A stretch of DNA of 64,000 bases from Devosia lucknowensis (GTDB taxonomy: Bacteria; Pseudomonadota; Alphaproteobacteria; Rhizobiales; Devosiaceae): contig NZ_FXWK01000001.1 of assembly GCF_900177655.1 (NCBI RefSeq), positions 2,046,001 through 2,110,000 of the forward strand, read 5' to 3'. The notes beneath the pieces are model-generated. The model made no database searches and was not told the origin of the DNA. It saw nothing but the letters and a program-made list of their open reading frames with translations. This document shows, in pieces, positions 27,942-36,707 of the stretch. The position numbers were made by a program, and so were the translations under genes. Numbering within the stretch: position 1 is the first letter of the stretch; each line of letters starts with the position of its first letter.

Positions 27942-28772
27942 ATGGCCCGCCGCGTCCCTGTTCAAACCCGCATCGGTTTCACCATCCTCGCCTGGGGCAT
28001 TGCCCTCCTGCTCTTCTCGCCCATCCTTTGGACCATCGTCACGGCCTTCAAGACGGAGGCCGAGGCCATAGCCTCGCCGCCGACATTCCTGCCGCAGACC
28101 TTCACGCTCGACAATTTCGGCGCCGTGCAGGACCGTTCCGACTACGTCAAGCACGCGACCAATTCGATCATCGTTTCGGTCGGCTCGACGCTTCTTGGCC
28201 TGCTGATCGCCATCCCCGCGGCCTGGTCCATGGCCTTCGCCCCGACCAAGCGCACCAAGGACATCCTGATGTGGATGCTCTCGACCAAGATGATGCCGGC
28301 CGTCGGCGTGCTGATCCCGATCTACCTGATCTTCCGCGATCTCAGGCTCCTCGATACCGTGCACGGCCTGACGCTGATCATGACCCTGATCAACCTGCCC
28401 ATCATCATCTGGATGCTCTACACCTACTTCAAGGAAATCCCGGTCGACATTCTCGAAGCCGCCCGCATGGACGGCGCCGAGCTCTGGAACGAGATCACCC
28501 ACGTCCTCATCCCCATGGCGATCCCCGGCATCGCCTCGACGCTCCTGCTCAACGTCATCCTCGCCTGGAACGAAGCGTTCTGGACCATCACGCTCACCTC
28601 GGGCCGTGCCGGCACGCTGACCGCCTTCATCTCGTCTTTCTCGTCGCCGCAGGGCCTCTTCCTCGCCAAACTCTCCGCCGCCTCCCTCCTCGCCATCGCC
28701 CCCATCCTGCTGCTCGGCTGGTTCAGCCAGAAGCAGCTCGTGCGTGGTCTGACGTTCGGGGCGGTGAAATGA
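27942..28772 (+). CDS. smoG: SmoG, polyol ABC permease
   Basis: Second inner-membrane permease, 276 aa, MalG-like with six helices. The EAA loop is VDILEAARMDGAELWNEITH near residue 168. ATG at 27942 is preceded by GGGAGAAATAA. It partners SmoF and is followed by another repeat element before smoK. Confidence 0.9.
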   Translation: MARRVPVQTRIGFTILAWGIALLLFSPILWTIVTAFKTEAEAIASPPTFLPQTFTLDNFGAVQDRSDYVKHATNSIIVSVGSTLLGLLIAIPAAWSMAFAPTKRTKDILMWMLSTKMMPAVGVLIPIYLIFRDLRLLDTVHGLTLIMTLINLPIIIWMLYTYFKEIPVDILEAARMDGAELWNEITHVLIPMAIPGIASTLLLNVILAWNEAFWTITLTSGRAGTLTAFISSFSSPQGLFLAKLSAASLLAIAPILLLGWFSQKQLVRGLTFGAVK

Positions 28773-28780
28773 AGGAGCTT

Positions 28781-28898
28781 ACACCCCCGCCCAACCTCCC
28801 CCTGGTAGGGGGAGGAGTCGTGTGGTGGCTCACCAGCCTCCTGCCAAACTCGATGCATCCCTCCCCCTCCCAGGGGGAGGCCAGGTGGGGGTTCTCAC
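28781..28898. repeat. Second copy of the CCTCCCCCT inverted repeat element, smoG-smoK
   Basis: CCTCCCCCT-ggt-AGGGGGAGG (28795-28815) and CTCCCCCT-ccc-AGGGGGAG (28863-28881) with flanks ACACCCCCGCCCAA and GCCAGGTGGGGGTTC. Same architecture as 26763-26882, with a different centre. Confidence 0.75.
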
Positions 28899-28937
28899 CC
28901 ACCTCCACGAAACGCTCAGCCTAGAAGGACCAAAAAC

Positions 28938-29942
28938 ATGGGTTCCATCACCCTCGAACACGTCAACAAGTCCTTCGGCGAGGTCCAGGTCATCCCGGAC
29001 ATTTCACTCGACATCAAGGATGGCGAGTTCGTCGTCTTCGTCGGGCCCTCGGGCTGCGGAAAGTCGACACTCCTGCGGCTGATTGCGGGCCTTGAGGACA
29101 CGACCTCCGGCCATATCAAGCTTGACGGAGAGGATGTCACCGACGCTCCGCCCGCGCGCCGTGGCCTCGCGATGGTCTTCCAGTCCTATGCGCTCTACCC
29201 GCATATGAGCGTGCGCGACAACATCGCCTTCCCGCTCAAGATGGCCAAGGTCCCGCAGGCCGAGATCGACCGCAAGGTCGACTACGCCGCGCGCACCCTC
29301 AATCTCGCTTCCTATCTCGATCGCAAGCCTCGCGCCCTGTCCGGCGGGCAGCGCCAGCGCGTCGCCATCGGCCGCGCCATCGTCCGCGAGCCCAAGGCGT
29401 TCCTCTTTGACGAACCGCTGTCCAATCTGGACGCAGCGCTGCGCGTCAACATGCGCCTCGAGATCACCGAACTGCACCAGCAGCTCAAGACCACGATGAT
29501 CTACGTCACGCACGACCAGGTCGAAGCCATGACCATGGCCGACCGCATTGTGGTGCTCAATGCCGGCAATGTTGAGCAGTTCGGCTCACCGCTCGAGCTC
29601 TACAAGCGCCCCGCAAACCGCTTCGTCGCCGGATTCATCGGATCGCCCAAGATGAACTTCGTGGACGGCGCCGAGGCGCAGAAGCATCAGGCAGCTTCGA
29701 TCGGCGTCCGCCCCGAACATTTCACGCTTTCGACGACCGAAGGCGCAGGCCAGTGGCGCGGGACCGTCAACGTCGCCGAACAGCTCGGCTCCGATACCTT
29801 CCTCCACGTCGATGTGGACGGCCTTGGACTGATGACGGTCCGCACCGATGGCGACCAGACCTTCACCCACGGCGACAAGATCTGGCTCACCCCCGATCCC
29901 AACCGCATCTACAAGTTCGACGCTGCAGGGCAGGCGATCTGA
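28938..29942 (+). CDS. smoK: SmoK, polyol ABC transporter ATPase
   Basis: ATPase of 334 aa. Walker [10 protein letters not shown] (residues about 37-45), signature [14 protein letters not shown], Walker [14 protein letters not shown]-loop THDQVEA, and a C-terminal TOBE-type domain ([10 protein letters not shown] near residue 255). It is the same length as ThuK (334 aa) and clearly paralogous. AAGGA precedes the ATG. Confidence 0.92.
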   Translation: MGSITLEHVNKSFGEVQVIPDISLDIKDGEFVVFVGPSGCGKSTLLRLIAGLEDTTSGHIKLDGEDVTDAPPARRGLAMVFQSYALYPHMSVRDNIAFPLKMAKVPQAEIDRKVDYAARTLNLASYLDRKPRALSGGQRQRVAIGRAIVREPKAFLFDEPLSNLDAALRVNMRLEITELHQQLKTTMIYVTHDQVEAMTMADRIVVLNAGNVEQFGSPLELYKRPANRFVAGFIGSPKMNFVDGAEAQKHQAASIGVRPEHFTLSTTEGAGQWRGTVNVAEQLGSDTFLHVDVDGLGLMTVRTDGDQTFTHGDKIWLTPDPNRIYKFDAAGQAI

Positions 29943-29966
29943 ATGCGCACCGCACCACCCACCATC

Positions 29967-30138
29967 GTCATCACCGGGCTTGTCCCGGTGATCCATCCGG
30001 CCACAAGCTGGATTGTCCGGACAAGCCGGGCAATGACGACGAATGGGAGCGTCGCGTCTCATCCTCAATGTCATTCCCGCGAAAGCGGGAACCCCTGTTT
30101 CCCTGTAACGGAGGCTCCCGCTTTCGCGGCTATGACTC
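29967..30138. repeat. Compound palindromic repeat between smoK and mtlK
   Basis: Two families side by side. First, ATCACCGGG-cttgt-CCCGGTGAT (29970-29992) and TTGTCCGG-acaag-CCGGGCAA (30013-30033). Second, TTCCCGCG-aaa-GCGGGAA (about 30072-30089) followed by CCCCTGTTT and GCTCCCGC-ttt-CGCGGC (about 30114-30130). The region otherwise shows no gene. Confidence 0.72.
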
Positions 30139-30154
30139 CGAGGTTTATCTCGAC

Positions 30155-31627
30155 ATGACCAAACTCTCCGTCGCCACCCTTCCCTCGATCACCACCGCCG
30201 CCAGGCCCGCCTATTCCCGCGACACCCTGACCCCCGGCATCGTCCATTTCGGCGTCGGCAACTTTCATCGCGCCCATCAGGCCGTCTATCTCGACGCGCT
30301 CTTCAATCGTGGCGAGGGTCACGACTGGGCGCTGATCGGCGCTGGCGTGCGCGAAGCCGACGAAGCCATGCGCCAGAAACTCATGGGCCAGGATTGGCTG
30401 ACCACCGTCGTCGAGCAGGAGGCCGACTCTAGCTCGGCGCGCATCACCGGCGTGATGATCGACTACTTGAAACCCGGCGACAGCGCCGCGGTCATTGCCA
30501 GGCTCGCCGATCCCGCCATCCGCATCGTCTCCCTGACCATCACCGAGGGCGGATATTATATCGACCCGGCCTCGCAGAAATTCGACCCGACCCATCCCGA
30601 CATCGTCTACGACGCCGCCAACCCCGACGCGCCGAAAACCGCGTTTGGCCTGATTCTTGCCGGTCTCGTCGCGCGCAAGAACGCGGGTCTGCAGCCCTTC
30701 ACCGTCATGAGCTGCGACAACATTCCCGGCAACGGCCATGTCACCGAAAACGCTGTCGCCGGCCTCGCTCGCCTGGTCGATCCGGCGCTGGCCGAATGGG
30801 TCAAGACCTCGGTCGCCTTCCCCAATGGCATGGTCGACCGCATAACTCCGGCAACCTCCGACCGCGAGAAAAAACTTCTCGCCGAGAATTTCGGTATCGA
30901 CGATTCCTGGCCGGTCTTCTGCGAAAACTTCAAGCAATGGGTGCTTGAGGACAATTTCCCCGCCGGCCGCCCTGCTCTCGAAAAGGTCGGCGTCCAGTTC
31001 GTGCCCGATGTCGCGCCCTACGAGCACATGAAGATCCGCATCCTCAACGGCGGCCATGCCACCATCGCCTACCCGGCCGGTCTTATGGATATCCACTTCG
31101 TTCACGAGGCCATGGAGCATCCACTCGTTTCCGCCTTCCTCAGGAAGATCGAGACCGAAGAGATCATCCCGGTCGTCCCTCCCGTGCCGGACACCGACCT
31201 TCATGACTATCTCGCGCTCTGCGAAAAGCGCTTCGCCAACCCCAAGATCGGCGACACGATCCGTCGTCTCGCTCTCGATGGATCGAACCGTCAGCCCAAG
31301 TTCATCATCCCTAGCGCGCTCGACCGCGCAAATGCTGACCATTCGCTAACCGGATTGGCTTTGGTGTCTGCTTTTTGGTGTCGTTATTGCTACGGAACGA
31401 CGGATTCTGGCGAAGAAATCGCACAAAATGATCCGAGCTGGGATCGGCTGACTGCCCAGTCCCGGAAAGCCAGGGAAAACCCGGCGGCCTGGCTCGAAAT
31501 GACCGACATCTATGGCGACCTCGCCAAGGCTCCATCTTTCGTTGCCGCTTTCACCAAGTCCTTGAACCACATCTGGAAAAACGGAACCGAGGCGACGCTC
31601 CAAGCCTATCTCGCCGACCGCCTCTAG
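30155..31627 (+). CDS. mtlK: Mannitol 2-dehydrogenase
   Basis: Polyol-specific long-chain dehydrogenase of 490 aa, converting D-mannitol (and often D-arabitol or D-sorbitol) to the ketose with NAD. It opens with the nucleotide-binding GIVHFGVGNFHRAHQAVYLD near residue 23. The catalytic-domain signature KIRILNGGHATIAYPAGLMD includes the catalytic Lys and Asn. ATG at 30155 gives the family's usual length; a longer frame upstream runs back through smoK and is spurious. Following smoEFGK, it completes uptake and oxidation of mannitol. Confidence 0.92.
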   Translation: MTKLSVATLPSITTAARPAYSRDTLTPGIVHFGVGNFHRAHQAVYLDALFNRGEGHDWALIGAGVREADEAMRQKLMGQDWLTTVVEQEADSSSARITGVMIDYLKPGDSAAVIARLADPAIRIVSLTITEGGYYIDPASQKFDPTHPDIVYDAANPDAPKTAFGLILAGLVARKNAGLQPFTVMSCDNIPGNGHVTENAVAGLARLVDPALAEWVKTSVAFPNGMVDRITPATSDREKKLLAENFGIDDSWPVFCENFKQWVLEDNFPAGRPALEKVGVQFVPDVAPYEHMKIRILNGGHATIAYPAGLMDIHFVHEAMEHPLVSAFLRKIETEEIIPVVPPVPDTDLHDYLALCEKRFANPKIGDTIRRLALDGSNRQPKFIIPSALDRANADHSLTGLALVSAFWCRYCYGTTDSGEEIAQNDPSWDRLTAQSRKARENPAAWLEMTDIYGDLAKAPSFVAAFTKSLNHIWKNGTEATLQAYLADRL

Positions 31628-31681
31628 CCCCTCAGTCCTGCTTCCGCTAAGGTCCGCCCGGACTGAACAAGAGAGGCCGGC

Positions 31682-33268
31682 GTGGCGCAAGACCTCCTGG
31701 TGGGAGTGGATGTCGGGACTGGCAGCGCCCGGGCCGGCGTCTTCACGCGCCACGGCAAACTGTTGGGTCGCCACGAAAATCCCATCGCCATGAGGCGCAC
31801 CGGCGCCAACTTCGCCGAACACGACAGCGAGGATATCTGGTCCGCCGTCTGTCAGGCGGTGCAGGCCGCCATCGCGCAGGCCAACGTCAAGAGTAGCGAC
31901 GTCGTCGGCATCGCCTTTGATGCAACCTGCTCCCTCGTCGTCCGGGATATCAGGGGTGAGCAGGTCACGGTTTCCGACGATGGAAAAGATCGTTGGGACA
32001 CAATCGTTTGGCTTGACCATCGCGCCCTCGAAGAGGCCGATGAATGCAATCGCACCGGCCATGAAGTACTCCATTTTGCCGGTGGCGTCATGTCGCCGGA
32101 AATGGAAGTGCCCAAGCTCATGTGGCTCAAGCGCCACCTGCCGCAAAGCTGGGCGCGCGCCGGCCAGATGTTTGATCTTGCTGACTTTTTGTCCTGGAAG
32201 GCGACCGGCTCGCTCGCCCGCTCGCAATCGACCCTGACCTGCAAATGGACTTATCTTGGCCACCGCACGCCCGGCTGGAGCCAGGATTTCCTCCAACGCG
32301 TCGGTCTCGGCGACCTTTTGGAAAAAGCGGCCCTTCCTGAACGCGCCAGTCCCGTTGGTGCCGATCTGGGCCCACTGACCAAGGCCGCGGCCAGCCAGCT
32401 CGGACTGACCGAAAACTGCCGCGTCGGCGCAGGCCTCATCGATGCTCATGCCGGCGCGCTCGGCGTCCTTGGTGCCTTCACCTCCGATGTCGGCACCATC
32501 GACCGCCATCTGGCCCTTATCGCTGGAACATCGAGCTGCGTCATGGCTTTATCGGCCGAGGACCGTCCGACATCGGGCGTCTGGGGACCCTATTTCGGTG
32601 CTGTCCTGCCCGGCGTCTGGCTTAATGAAGGTGGTCAGTCCGCAACCGGCGCGCTGCTCGATCACATCATCCGTTGGCACGGCGCTGGCGGTGAACCGAC
32701 ACGCGAGAGGCACCTTGCAATCTGTCGTCGCGTCATGGAGCTGCGAGAAAGCGAGGGCCTCGCCCTCGCCAACCGCTTGCACGTGCTGCCTGATTTCCAC
32801 GGCAACCGCTCCCCCTTGGGTGATCCTTTCGCCCGCGGCGTCATTTCGGGCCTGACACTCGACAGTGACTTCGACTCGCTCTGCCGCCTCTACTGGCGCA
32901 CCTGTGTCTCCATCGCCCTCGGCGTCCGCCACATCCTTGAAACGCTGAACACGCGCGGCTACGCCATCGACACCCTCCACATCACTGGCGGCCACACGAA
33001 AAATCCACTGCTGATGGAGCTTTACGCCGACGCCACCGGCTGTACCGTGGTCGAGCCGTCGACCCCTGACGCTACCCTTTTGGGCATGGCCATGGTCGCA
33101 GCCAACGCCGCACTGCTCTATCCCAGTCTCGACCAGGCCTGCCTGTCCATGCAGCAGGGCGGCACATCGCGAGCGCCAAACCCACAGGCCCGCGCGCAGT
33201 TCGAGCGCGACTACCAGATCTTCCTCGAAATGCTGCGCCAACGACAAGTCATCGACAGCCTCGAGTAG
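31682..33268 (+). CDS. FGGY-family pentulose kinase, D-ribulokinase-like
   Basis: A 528-aa FGGY carbohydrate kinase. The ATP site is LLVGVDVGTGSARAGVF at the N-terminus; IVWLDHRALEEAD and GGVMSPEMEVPKLMWLKRHL follow, a combination typical of the D-ribulokinase/FGGY_YpCarbK group rather than XylB. The C-terminal ITGGHTKNPLLMELYADATG is the second conserved block. GTG start with AGAGGC upstream. In this operon it probably phosphorylates the ketose made from a pentitol (for example ribulose or xylulose); a fructokinase role is less likely from the subfamily. Confidence 0.83.
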   Translation: MAQDLLVGVDVGTGSARAGVFTRHGKLLGRHENPIAMRRTGANFAEHDSEDIWSAVCQAVQAAIAQANVKSSDVVGIAFDATCSLVVRDIRGEQVTVSDDGKDRWDTIVWLDHRALEEADECNRTGHEVLHFAGGVMSPEMEVPKLMWLKRHLPQSWARAGQMFDLADFLSWKATGSLARSQSTLTCKWTYLGHRTPGWSQDFLQRVGLGDLLEKAALPERASPVGADLGPLTKAAASQLGLTENCRVGAGLIDAHAGALGVLGAFTSDVGTIDRHLALIAGTSSCVMALSAEDRPTSGVWGPYFGAVLPGVWLNEGGQSATGALLDHIIRWHGAGGEPTRERHLAICRRVMELRESEGLALANRLHVLPDFHGNRSPLGDPFARGVISGLTLDSDFDSLCRLYWRTCVSIALGVRHILETLNTRGYAIDTLHITGGHTKNPLLMELYADATGCTVVEPSTPDATLLGMAMVAANAALLYPSLDQACLSMQQGGTSRAPNPQARAQFERDYQIFLEMLRQRQVIDSLE

Positions 33269-33352
33269 CCCGCTACCCAAGCGCCGCATTCCCGGCTAAG
33301 CTCTTTGCCGGGAAGTCTTATTCTGTGGCCTCAGAGCGAGCGACAAAGCCGC

Positions 33353-36300
33353 ATGTCGATCAAAGCCGCCATCTACCACCTCACCCACTACAAATATGAT
33401 CGACCGGTCATTCTGCAGCCGCAGATTATCAGGCTGCAGCCGGCACCGCATTCGCGCACCAAGGTCTTGAGCCACTCGCTGCGGGTCTCGCCATCGCTGC
33501 ATTTTGTCAACGTGCAGCAGGATCCATACGGCAACTTCCTCACGCGGTTCGTTTTTCCCGAGCCGGTGACCGAACTCAAGATCGAAGTGGATCTGGTCGC
33601 GGACATGACCGTCTACAATCCATTCGACTTTTTCGTCGAGGAAAGCGCAGAAACCTGGCCGTTCGACTACCCGGAAGACATTCGCGCCGACCTTGCCGTC
33701 TACCGCCAACCCCAGCCCGCCGGGCCGCTCCTTCAGGATTATCTCGACGCAATCGACAAGCACCCGAAGAACACGGTGACGTTCGTCACCGAGCTCAATG
33801 CCCACCTGCAGCAGACCATCAGCTATATCGTTCGTATGGAGACCGGTGTGTGGACGCCGGAAGAGACACTCCACAACCGCAAGGGGTCCTGCCGGGATTC
33901 AAGCTGGCTGCTGGTCAATATTCTGCGCCACCTCGGTTTCGCTGCGCGTTTCGTCTCCGGCTACTTGATTCAGCTCAAGCCTGACCTTGTCTCGCTCGAT
34001 GGACCTGCGGGCACTGACCACGATTTCACCGACCTGCATGCATGGTGCGAAGTCTACCTGCCCGGTGCCGGATGGATCGGTCTCGACCCCACTTCAGGCC
34101 TTTTGACCGGCGAAAGCCACGTGCCGCTTGCCGCCACCCCGCACTATCGCAACGCTGCTCCGATTTCGGGCTATGCGTCCTTCGCCGAAGTCGATTTCGC
34201 CTTCGATATGAAGGTCACACGGGTGGCCGAGCATCCGCGGATCACGAAACCATTCTCTGACGAGAGTTGGGAGCGCCTCGATGCCTTGGGCAAGCAGGTC
34301 GATGCCAAACTCGCTCAGCAGGATGTCCGCCTCACCATGGGCGGCGAACCGACTTTCGTTTCCATCGACGATTTCGAGTCCGAAGAATGGAATGCCGGCG
34401 CGGTCGGGCCGACCAAGCGTCGTTTGGCCGACGATCTCATTCGTCGCCTGCGCAGTCGCTTCGCGCCCAACGGCTTGCTGCACCACGGTCAGGGCAAGTG
34501 GTATCCCGGAGAAAGCCTGCCGCGCTGGACCTTCTCGCTTTACTGGCGGGTGGACGGAAAACCCGTCTGGCAGGATGCAAAGCTCATCGCCCAAGAAGGC
34601 ATCGACTATGGCGTCACCAACAATCATGCCGAGGCGCTGAGCCAGTCCATCGCCTCCAACCTGGGTCTCGGTACGCAGTCCATTGCGGCTGCATACGAAG
34701 ATCCAGCGGAATGGATTTTGCGGGAAGCCAGGCTTCCGGACAATGTCGACCCGTCCAACTCCAGGTTGGCCGATCCCGAAGAGCGTGCGCGCATTGCCGG
34801 GGTGTTTGATCGCGGATTGAGCACGCCCACTGGCTATGTCTTGCCTGTCCAGCGCTGGAACGCCCCGGCCAGCGACAACCGGCGTTGGGTCACCGAGCAA
34901 TGGAAGACGCGCCGCGGCAAACTCTACCTGGCGCCCGGCGACAGCGCCGCCGGCTACCGCCTTCCCCTGTCTAGCCTCCGGCACCTCGACGCCACCAACT
35001 ATCCTCACATTGTGCCAATGGATCCCGGGGCGCCGCGGGGCCCGCTGCCAGAGCCGGGAATCATCGCCACCTCAGACAATGGATCGGCCGCCGATATCCG
35101 CCCTCAACCTGCCGCCAGCTTCACGGCCGCCACCGAAGGACAGGTGATCAACGAGCAGGTCCTCGACGAAATCGACTCCAGCGTCCGCACTGCGGTCACG
35201 GTAGAGGTGCGCGAAGGCCGTCTTTGCGTCTTCCTGCCGCCAGTCGCAGCACTCGAGGATTATCTCGAGCTCATCGCCGCCACCGAAGCTGCAGCGCGGG
35301 ACATCGGCAAACCGGTGCATGTCGAGGGTTATGCGCCTCCGCACGATCCTCGTCTCAATGTCATCCGGGTCGCCCCGGACCCCGGTGTCATCGAGATCAA
35401 TATCCACCCCGCATCCAGCTGGGACGACTGCGTCGCCACGACCAACGCGGTCTACGAAGAGGCCCGCCAGTGCCGCCTGGGAGCCGACAAGTTCATGATC
35501 GACGGCAAGCATGTCGGAACCGGTGGCGGCAATCACGTCGTCGTCGGCGGCGCTACGCCCAATGACAGCCCGTTCCTGCGGCGTCCGGACCTGCTCAAAT
35601 CGCTGGTGCTGCATTGGCAGCGGCACCCTTCCATGAGCTACCTGTTCTCCGGCCTGTTCATCGGGCCGACGAGTCAGGCGCCCCGGCTCGACGAAGCGCG
35701 GCACGACAGTCTCTACGAACTCGAAATCGCCCTCGCCCAGGTCCCGTCGTTCGGAGAGGGCGAGCCGCCCCTGCCCTGGTTGACCGACCGCCTCTTCCGC
35801 AATCTGCTGGTCGACGTCACCGGCAACACGCACCGGGCCGAAATCTGCATCGACAAGCTCTACTCGCCCGATGGTCCGACCGGCAGGCTCGGCCTCGTCG
35901 AATTCCGCGGCTTCGAGATGCCGCCCAATGCACGGATGTCGCTGGCTCAGCAACTCCTGGTGCGTGCCCTTATCTCCCGTTACTGGGACCGTCCCCTCGC
36001 TGGCGATTTTACGCGGTGGGGCACGGCCCTGCACGACCGTTTCATGCTCTCGACCTTTGTCTGGCAGGATTTTCTGGGCGTCCTCGACGATCTGCGCCAG
36101 CATGGCTTCGACTTCGACCCGGCCTGGTTCGCCGCCCAGCGCGAATTCCGCTTTCCCTTCTGTGGCGAAGTCAGCGTCGAAGGCGTGACGCTTGAGCTCC
36201 ACCAGGCGCTCGAACCCTGGCATGTCATGGGCGAACAGGGCGCCATCGGTGGCACTGTCCGGTTTGTCGACAGCTCTGTCGAACGGCTTGAAGTCAGGCT

Positions 36301-36703
36301 CGCGACCCCGGATCGGGATAGGTATCGGGTCACCTGCAACCAGCGCGACGTCCCGCTCAGGCCGAGCGGGGTGTCGGGGCAACTGGTGGCGGGTGTTCGG
36401 TTCAAGGCGTGGCAGCCCGCCTCCGGCATGCATCCGGTCATGCCCGTCCACGCGCCGCTCGTCTTCGACATCTACGACACCTGGAGCGGCCGCGCCGTCG
36501 GCGGGTGCACCTACCATGTCGCCCACCCCGGCGGGCGCAACTACGAGACCTTCCCCGTCAATGGCAACGAAGCCGAAGCCCGGCGCCTCGCCCGCTTCGT
36601 GCCCCATGACTACACACCGGGCCCCTATGTCCTGCGGCCCGAAAAGCCTGCGGATGACTTCCCGCTGACGCTTGACCTCCGGCGTCCGCCGCGCTTCACG
36701 TGA
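33353..36703 (+). CDS. Transglutaminase-like protein with DUF2126 domain
   Basis: A 1116-aa cytoplasmic protein (no signal peptide). Residues 1-290 are a bacterial transglutaminase-like domain (N-terminal beta region, then core) with an intact triad: C180 in [10 protein letters not shown]229 in [11 protein letters not shown]245 in GLDPTSG. From about residue 315 ([18 protein letters not shown]) DUF2126 runs to the C-terminus; segments [20 protein letters not shown] and [13 protein letters not shown] look like a ligase or amidotransferase-type fold. The family is nearly always linked to an ATP-grasp/alpha-E gene, as here. Function is not known; peptide amide-bond formation and cleavage has been proposed for such clusters. 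Confidence 0.85.
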   Translation: MSIKAAIYHLTHYKYDRPVILQPQIIRLQPAPHSRTKVLSHSLRVSPSLHFVNVQQDPYGNFLTRFVFPEPVTELKIEVDLVADMTVYNPFDFFVEESAETWPFDYPEDIRADLAVYRQPQPAGPLLQDYLDAIDKHPKNTVTFVTELNAHLQQTISYIVRMETGVWTPEETLHNRKGSCRDSSWLLVNILRHLGFAARFVSGYLIQLKPDLVSLDGPAGTDHDFTDLHAWCEVYLPGAGWIGLDPTSGLLTGESHVPLAATPHYRNAAPISGYASFAEVDFAFDMKVTRVAEHPRITKPFSDESWERLDALGKQVDAKLAQQDVRLTMGGEPTFVSIDDFESEEWNAGAVGPTKRRLADDLIRRLRSRFAPNGLLHHGQGKWYPGESLPRWTFSLYWRVDGKPVWQDAKLIAQEGIDYGVTNNHAEALSQSIASNLGLGTQSIAAAYEDPAEWILREARLPDNVDPSNSRLADPEERARIAGVFDRGLSTPTGYVLPVQRWNAPASDNRRWVTEQWKTRRGKLYLAPGDSAAGYRLPLSSLRHLDATNYPHIVPMDPGAPRGPLPEPGIIATSDNGSAADIRPQPAASFTAATEGQVINEQVLDEIDSSVRTAVTVEVREGRLCVFLPPVAALEDYLELIAATEAAARDIGKPVHVEGYAPPHDPRLNVIRVAPDPGVIEINIHPASSWDDCVATTNAVYEEARQCRLGADKFMIDGKHVGTGGGNHVVVGGATPNDSPFLRRPDLLKSLVLHWQRHPSMSYLFSGLFIGPTSQAPRLDEARHDSLYELEIALAQVPSFGEGEPPLPWLTDRLFRNLLVDVTGNTHRAEICIDKLYSPDGPTGRLGLVEFRGFEMPPNARMSLAQQLLVRALISRYWDRPLAGDFTRWGTALHDRFMLSTFVWQDFLGVLDDLRQHGFDFDPAWFAAQREFRFPFCGEVSVEGVTLELHQALEPWHVMGEQGAIGGTVRFVDSSVERLEVRLATPDRDRYRVTCNQRDVPLRPSGVSGQLVAGVRFKAWQPASGMHPVMPVHAPLVFDIYDTWSGRAVGGCTYHVAHPGGRNYETFPVNGNEAEARRLARFVPHDYTPGPYVLRPEKPADDFPLTLDLRRPPRFT

Positions 36704-36707
36704 TGCC

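Noticed and set aside
26763..28898. CCTCCCCCT elements as transposons or a CRISPR array
   Set aside because: Only two copies 2 kb apart, no transposase, no target duplication, and no regular repeat-spacer pattern; they look like REP-type palindromes.
29753..30154. In-frame upstream extension of mtlK into smoK
   Set aside because: It overlaps the smoK coding end and two palindromic repeats; the internal ATG at 30155 gives the length expected of mannitol dehydrogenase.
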